This document shows, one piece after another, positions 59,593-64,000 of a stretch of 64,000 nucleotides of DNA. The DNA lies in contig NZ_AP018207.1 in assembly GCF_002367995.1 (NCBI RefSeq), positions 5,011,963 through 5,075,962 of the forward strand. Reading direction: 5' to 3'. This DNA is from Calothrix brevissima NIES-22. GTDB lineage: Bacteria > Cyanobacteriota > Cyanobacteriia > Cyanobacteriales > Nostocaceae. Each line of letters opens with the position of its first letter. Position 1 is the stretch's first letter. Made by a program: the position numbers and the translations under genes. The notes beneath the pieces are model-generated. The model did no database searches. It worked only from the letters and a program-made list of their open reading frames with translations, and was not told the DNA's origin.

Positions 59593-62500
59593 ATGGAAAA
59601 ATCCATGCTTCGTAATGTAAAAAATGTTTCCATTCATCAACTAGTGGAACTTCAAGTATCACAAACCCCTGATGCTGTAGCAGTCGTTTTTGAAAATGAG
59701 CAACTGACATATCAACAGCTAAATCAAAAAGCTAATCAATTAGCACAATACCTAAGAACTCTAGGGGTAAAACCAGAGACTTTAGTAGGGGTTTGTCTAG
59801 AGCGATCGCTCGAAATGTTCATAGGGTTGCTAGGCATACTCAAAGCTGGCGGAGCTTATATCCCTCTCGATCCTAGCTATCCCCAAGAACGCCTAGAATT
59901 CATGGCAGAAGATTCTCAGATGCCAATACTCATCACTCAAAAGCATCTGATAGAGCAATTACCACAGATGAAAAATGTCAAGGTCGTATGCATAGATACA
60001 GATTGGCCCGCGATCGCCTCATACGAACAAAAAAACCTTGACAGTAGAGTAAGCGGCAAGAATTTAGCTTATATCATCTATACTTCAGGTTCTACAGGTC
60101 AACCAAAGGGCGTTCAGATTACACACCAATCAGTAGTTAACCTCCTCAATTCCCTGCGGAGGGAGCCAGGATTAACAGCAGAAGACACACTGCTAGCAAT
60201 CACGACCATTTCCTTTGATATGGCAGTCCCCGACCTATACCTACCTTTGATTGTAGGTGCTCGGATTAAGCTGATTGAACGACAAGTAGCATCAGATGCG
60301 GTTGCGCTAGCAAAGGTTTTATCAGAGCCAGAAGTCACATTTGTACAAGCCACTCCAGCTACTTGGCAATTAGTTCTCGCAGCAGGTTGGCAAGGGAATA
60401 AAAAATTAAAAATATTATGTGGTGGAGAAGCCTTAACCAGATCCCTCGCTAATCAGTTGCTCAACAAAGGAGGTTCTCTTTGGCACATGTATGGGCCAAC
60501 AGAGACTACTGTCTGGTCAATGGTTTACAAAGTAGAACCAGGGATAAATGCTATACCTCTTGGTCGTCCTATTGCTAACACACAAATATATCTGTTAGAG
60601 CAACCAGCACGCCGAAAAAACGATCCAATTAAAATAGCTCCTGTTGGTGTTCCAGGAGAAATATATATTGGTGGAGATGGAGTCGCACGAGGTTACTTAA
60701 ATCGTCCAGCGTTAAATCGTGACAGGTTTGTCTATCACCCCTTCAGTAATGAACCAGAAGCACGTCTTTACAAAACTGGAGATTTAGCTCGTTATTTACC
60801 AGATGGAAATATTGAGTTTATTGGCCGAATTGACAATCAAGTCAAAATCCGTGGCTTTCGTGTGGAATTAGGAGATATTGAAACAGTCTTGAGCCAACAT
60901 TCAGATATCAGAGAAGCTGCTGTGATTGCCAAAGAAGATAATTTTGGCAATAAACGTCTGGTAGCCTATGTTGTTCCTAAGGCTTACCATGAGAAATTAG
61001 TAGCATCAAAACAAATAGAAAATTTATATACTGAGCAGCTTCAGCAGTGGGAAAATATTTGGAGCAATACTTATAGTCAGCTATCTGAAGATTGGGCGGG
61101 TTGGAATGATAGTTTTACTGGTCTACCCATACCAGCAGAGGAAGTACGTGAATGGGTAGATAATACAGTTGAGCGAATTCTTTCTTTACGTCCCCAACGA
61201 GTATTAGAAATTGGATGTGGAAAGGGACTACTCCTATTTCGCATTGCTCCTTACTGTAGTCACTATGTGGGTACGGATATTTCCCCAGAAGCAATTCATC
61301 ATATAGAGCAGAAATTAAAAAATAATCCCCAAAATTGGTCACATGTTGAGGTGTTTGAAGCAGCAGCCCATGAAATTGAGGGATTAGAGACACATAGTTT
61401 TGATACAGTCATCATCAACTCGGTAATTCAATATTTCCCTGATGTAGATTATCTATTGCAGGTTCTCCAGAAAACCGTCAAATTAATCAAACCAGGAGGA
61501 AAAATCTTCCTTGGTGATGTTCGGAGTTTACCATTACTAGAAACATTTCATGCTGCAGTTCAACTTAGCCAAGCTATTTCTTCTCTTTCCACCTATAAAC
61601 TCCAACAGCTAATTAGACAAAGAGTTTTCAACGAAAGAGAATTAGTCCTTCATCCAGATTTTTTCTTGGCTGTCAAGCAGCACATACCCCGCATCAGTCA
61701 TGTTCAAACCTTGCTCAAGCAGGGTCAGTCTCAAAATGAACTGATGCGGTTTCGCTCTGATATCGTCCTTCATGTGGATACTGATATCCATATAGATGGA
61801 GAGCCTTTATGTTGGGATTGGCAGCAACAGGATCTATCACTAGCGATCGTTAAGCAATTCCTGCAAGTCAAAAAACCAAAAACTCTCAAGATTATCAATG
61901 TACCGAATTCCCGTGTGTTTCTGGATGTCAAGGCAGTGGAATTATTAAGCAGTGTTAACGTACCAGAAACTGTAGGGCAGCTAAAAGCAACTCTCTCGCA
62001 AATTAGCGAACAGTCAGCAGTACATCCTGATGAATTTTGGAATATTGGTCAATATTTACCTTATTACACTCATATTACTTGGTCTGGGTTAAATAATCCT
62101 AGTACTTATGACGTTTTGCTACAATATAACCTAGATACAAAACAGCAAAAGCCTGTTTTTTTCCCAGCAGAACGAACACCAGAGTTAAAACCATTAACGG
62201 CTTATGCTAATAACCCTCTTAAAGCCAACGAGAAAAGCAACTTAATTCCCCAACTGCGTACTTACACTAGGGAAAAACTACCTGATTACATGCTTCCTGC
62301 AACATTTGTAGTTATGGAAAGTCTACCATTGACACCAAATGGGAAAATCGATCGGCGATCGCTACCTGAACCTAAAAAAGAGCGACCTATGTTAACACAA
62401 GCATACGTTGCGCCCTCTACTGTACTAGAACAGCAAATCGCAGAAATTTGGTCTCAGATTCTCGAAATAGAACAAATTGGCATTTACGATAACTTTTTTG

Positions 62501-64000
62501 AACTTGGAGGACATTCGCTGCTAATAGTCCAACTACTTGCTCAATTAGAAGACGCTATTCACATAAAACTACCTTTGTTTTACCTTCTTAAAGAGCCAAC
62601 GATAGCTGGGTTAATCAAATCGATAAATCTGTTACAAAATTTCGATTCAGCCAAACCTTCTGAGGAATTTACAAAGGTAGACTTAGTAGCTGAAGCGGTC
62701 TTAGACGCAACCATTTTTCCAGAAGAACCATTTATTGAATCGACAACCGAACCAGAGCATATCTTTTTGACAGGTGCAACCGGGTTTTTAGGTGCTTTTC
62801 TCTTACATGAACTTCTGCAACAAACATCGGCTAAGATTTACTGTCTTGTTCGTGCTTCTAATATTCAAGAAGGTCAGTACAAAATTCAAACTAATCTAGA
62901 GCGTTACATGCTCTGGAGTGGTGAATTAAATCCCAGGATAGTTCCCATTTTAGGCGATTTATCAATGCCTTTTTTGGGTTTGAATTATCAGAAATTTCAA
63001 GAATTAGCTAGTAAGCTCGACCTCATTTATCACGCGGGAGCTTTCGTTAACCTAATTTATCCTTATAATGCACTGCGAGCTACTAATGTTTTAGGAACTC
63101 AGGAAATTATTAGGTTAGCCAGTATCGGCAAAGTTACCCCCGTTCACATTATCTCAACGATTGATGTACTTAAGCCACTAATTTTTTGCGCTCCACAGCC
63201 AATCAAAGAAGATGAAATATTGGTAGATGGTGAAGGATTAACTAGAGGTTATACCCAAACTAAATGGGTTGCTGAACAGTTAGCAATAGCAGCCCAATCT
63301 CGGGGAATTCCTACTTGCATCTATAGACCAGGAATGCTCTCTGGTCATAGTCAAACAGGTGCTTATCACACGAGCGATTTAATGGGCAGAATTATCAAAG
63401 GAATAATTCAACTAGGAACTGCTCCTGATTTAGAACAATGGATAAATATAACTCCTGTAGACTATGCCAGTAAAGCGATTGTGCATTTATCAAGACAACG
63501 AGAATCTCGAGGTAAGTCCTTCCATATCATTAATCATCAAGCCTTACCTTGGAAACATCTGATAAATGAAATTCGTAGTTTCGGCTACTCAATTAAATTG
63601 CTACCATATGAAAAATGGCAAGCAGAATTACTGCAATTAGATAGTTACAGTGAAAATGTTTTAAATCCGATTAAATCGCTATTCACTGATAAGCATCCCC
63701 AAATGCAAATGACCTATTTAGAAACATTTCTATTAACAGCTCAAGTCTTTGGCTGCCAAAATACCCTAAATGGTCTGGCGAATACTTCTATTGTCTGCCC
63801 ACCAGGCGATCGTAAACTTTTAAGTACATACCTTTCCTACTTTATCAGGTGTGGTTTTTTGACCAACTCTACTGACAATACTGAAGAAAATATATTAGTA
63901 AATCAGAGAGCGGAGGAAATTACAAATCAATGGGATAACTTTAGCAAAATATCTGAATCTAACAACTGTTACCCATTTTCACTATCAACCTTAAATGAGT
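59593..64000 (+). CDS. Nonribosomal peptide synthetase, A-MT-PCP-R (3' end outside window)
   Basis: An open frame of at least 1,469 codons from ATG 59593 (MEKSMLRNVKNVSIHQLVEL; ATG 59605 is an alternative) to the window edge. No condensation domain precedes the adenylation domain (residues about 15-470), with A3 YTSGSTGQPKG, A5 MYGPTETT and A8 GRIDNQVKIRGFRVELGDIE. A SAM methyltransferase (about 475-870; VLEIGCGKG near 537) is inserted between A8 and A9, followed by LPDYMLP and PNGKIDRRSLP. The carrier is DNFFELGGHSLL with Ser975. A thioester reductase follows from about 1050 (FLTGATGFLGAFLL; Y1220-x3-K1224), so the product should leave as an aldehyde or alcohol. A hand-aligned specificity code reads D-M-P-Q-L-G-M-V-W-K, similar to glycine-type codes. 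Methyl acceptor (N, O or C) is unknown. Confidence 0.92.
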   Translation, partial: MEKSMLRNVKNVSIHQLVELQVSQTPDAVAVVFENEQLTYQQLNQKANQLAQYLRTLGVKPETLVGVCLERSLEMFIGLLGILKAGGAYIPLDPSYPQERLEFMAEDSQMPILITQKHLIEQLPQMKNVKVVCIDTDWPAIASYEQKNLDSRVSGKNLAYIIYTSGSTGQPKGVQITHQSVVNLLNSLRREPGLTAEDTLLAITTISFDMAVPDLYLPLIVGARIKLIERQVASDAVALAKVLSEPEVTFVQATPATWQLVLAAGWQGNKKLKILCGGEALTRSLANQLLNKGGSLWHMYGPTETTVWSMVYKVEPGINAIPLGRPIANTQIYLLEQPARRKNDPIKIAPVGVPGEIYIGGDGVARGYLNRPALNRDRFVYHPFSNEPEARLYKTGDLARYLPDGNIEFIGRIDNQVKIRGFRVELGDIETVLSQHSDIREAAVIAKEDNFGNKRLVAYVVPKAYHEKLVASKQIENLYTEQLQQWENIWSNTYSQLSEDWAGWNDSFTGLPIPAEEVREWVDNTVERILSLRPQRVLEIGCGKGLLLFRIAPYCSHYVGTDISPEAIHHIEQKLKNNPQNWSHVEVFEAAAHEIEGLETHSFDTVIINSVIQYFPDVDYLLQVLQKTVKLIKPGGKIFLGDVRSLPLLETFHAAVQLSQAISSLSTYKLQQLIRQRVFNERELVLHPDFFLAVKQHIPRISHVQTLLKQGQSQNELMRFRSDIVLHVDTDIHIDGEPLCWDWQQQDLSLAIVKQFLQVKKPKTLKIINVPNSRVFLDVKAVELLSSVNVPETVGQLKATLSQISEQSAVHPDEFWNIGQYLPYYTHITWSGLNNPSTYDVLLQYNLDTKQQKPVFFPAERTPELKPLTAYANNPLKANEKSNLIPQLRTYTREKLPDYMLPATFVVMESLPLTPNGKIDRRSLPEPKKERPMLTQAYVAPSTVLEQQIAEIWSQILEIEQIGIYDNFFELGGHSLLIVQLLAQLEDAIHIKLPLFYLLKEPTIAGLIKSINLLQNFDSAKPSEEFTKVDLVAEAVLDATIFPEEPFIESTTEPEHIFLTGATGFLGAFLLHELLQQTSAKIYCLVRASNIQEGQYKIQTNLERYMLWSGELNPRIVPILGDLSMPFLGLNYQKFQELASKLDLIYHAGAFVNLIYPYNALRATNVLGTQEIIRLASIGKVTPVHIISTIDVLKPLIFCAPQPIKEDEILVDGEGLTRGYTQTKWVAEQLAIAAQSRGIPTCIYRPGMLSGHSQTGAYHTSDLMGRIIKGIIQLGTAPDLEQWINITPVDYASKAIVHLSRQRESRGKSFHIINHQALPWKHLINEIRSFGYSIKLLPYEKWQAELLQLDSYSENVLNPIKSLFTDKHPQMQMTYLETFLLTAQVFGCQNTLNGLANTSIVCPPGDRKLLSTYLSYFIRCGFLTNSTDNTEENILVNQRAEEITNQWDNFSKISESNNCYPFSLSTLNE

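Noticed and set aside
1-64000. tRNA or rRNA genes
   Set aside because: Reading the intergenic regions for TPsiC-like GGTTCGAATCC and cloverleaf arms gave none; a covariance-model scan would be decisive.

Overview
The window comes from a filamentous, probably heterocyst-forming cyanobacterium (Nostocales-like). Evidence: dense HIP1 octamers (GCGATCGC), many short tandem heptamer repeats of the TCAACAG, CATTTGT and ACCGTCA type, phycobilisome genes (cpcL-type linker, cpcS-type lyase, nblA), a hetZ-patU pair, tandem amiC amidases, solanesyl diphosphate synthase and a nitrogenase-associated domain protein. From memory, the order mreB/C/D - ssb - SIMPL - antiporter - amiC1 - amiC2 - murI - sds - hetZ - patU matches the all0085-alr0101 region of Anabaena PCC 7120. 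That recollection was not checked here.

Layout. 0.2-6.4 kb: methyltransferase, acetyltransferase, the photosystem-I-type phycobilisome linker CpcL, a zinc-metallopeptidase-like protein overlapping a CpcS-like bilin lyase, NblA, an AraC-regulator remnant, and a divergent HxlR regulator/cupin pair with a clear palindromic operator. 6.5-9.2 kb: mreB-mreC-mreD cell-shape operon. 9.5-26.8 kb: ssb, SIMPL protein, cation/proton antiporter, two AMIN-domain amidases, murI, sds, hetZ-patU and a transglutaminase-fold membrane protein whose catalytic residues are replaced. 27-34.8 kb: small membrane and secreted proteins, SemiSWEET, a B12-radical SAM protein, MenH, a nickel-sensor-like CsoR-family repressor and an HtrA protease. 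34.8-46.2 kb: a segment bounded by two identical 200-bp inverted repeats. It holds a Kir-type channel, an MFS transporter, three PRC-barrel/AvaK-domain proteins, a striking 5 x 301-bp tandem array, a 9 x 21-bp palindromic array, an Hsp70-like protein and UV endonuclease. 46.4-58.7 kb: membrane proteins (one with zinc ribbons), rsmG, an ABC ATPase, TPR, DUF3531, NUDIX, nitrogenase-associated, cupin and creatininase proteins, and malic enzyme. 58.9-59.2 kb: a psbA fragment and terminator. 59.6 kb to the end: a large NRPS gene (adenylation - methyltransferase - carrier - thioester reductase), cut by the window edge.

Themes. Light harvesting is represented from assembly (CpcL, CpcS) to degradation (NblA). 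Cell-wall growth and cell-cell communication genes (mre, amiC, murI) sit with differentiation regulators (hetZ, patU). Repeats are unusually varied. The strongest candidates for something undescribed are the 301-bp array that repeats the 5' end and leader of an AvaK-like gene, the perfect 200-bp inverted pair around 11 kb, and the condensation-less NRPS with a reductive release domain.
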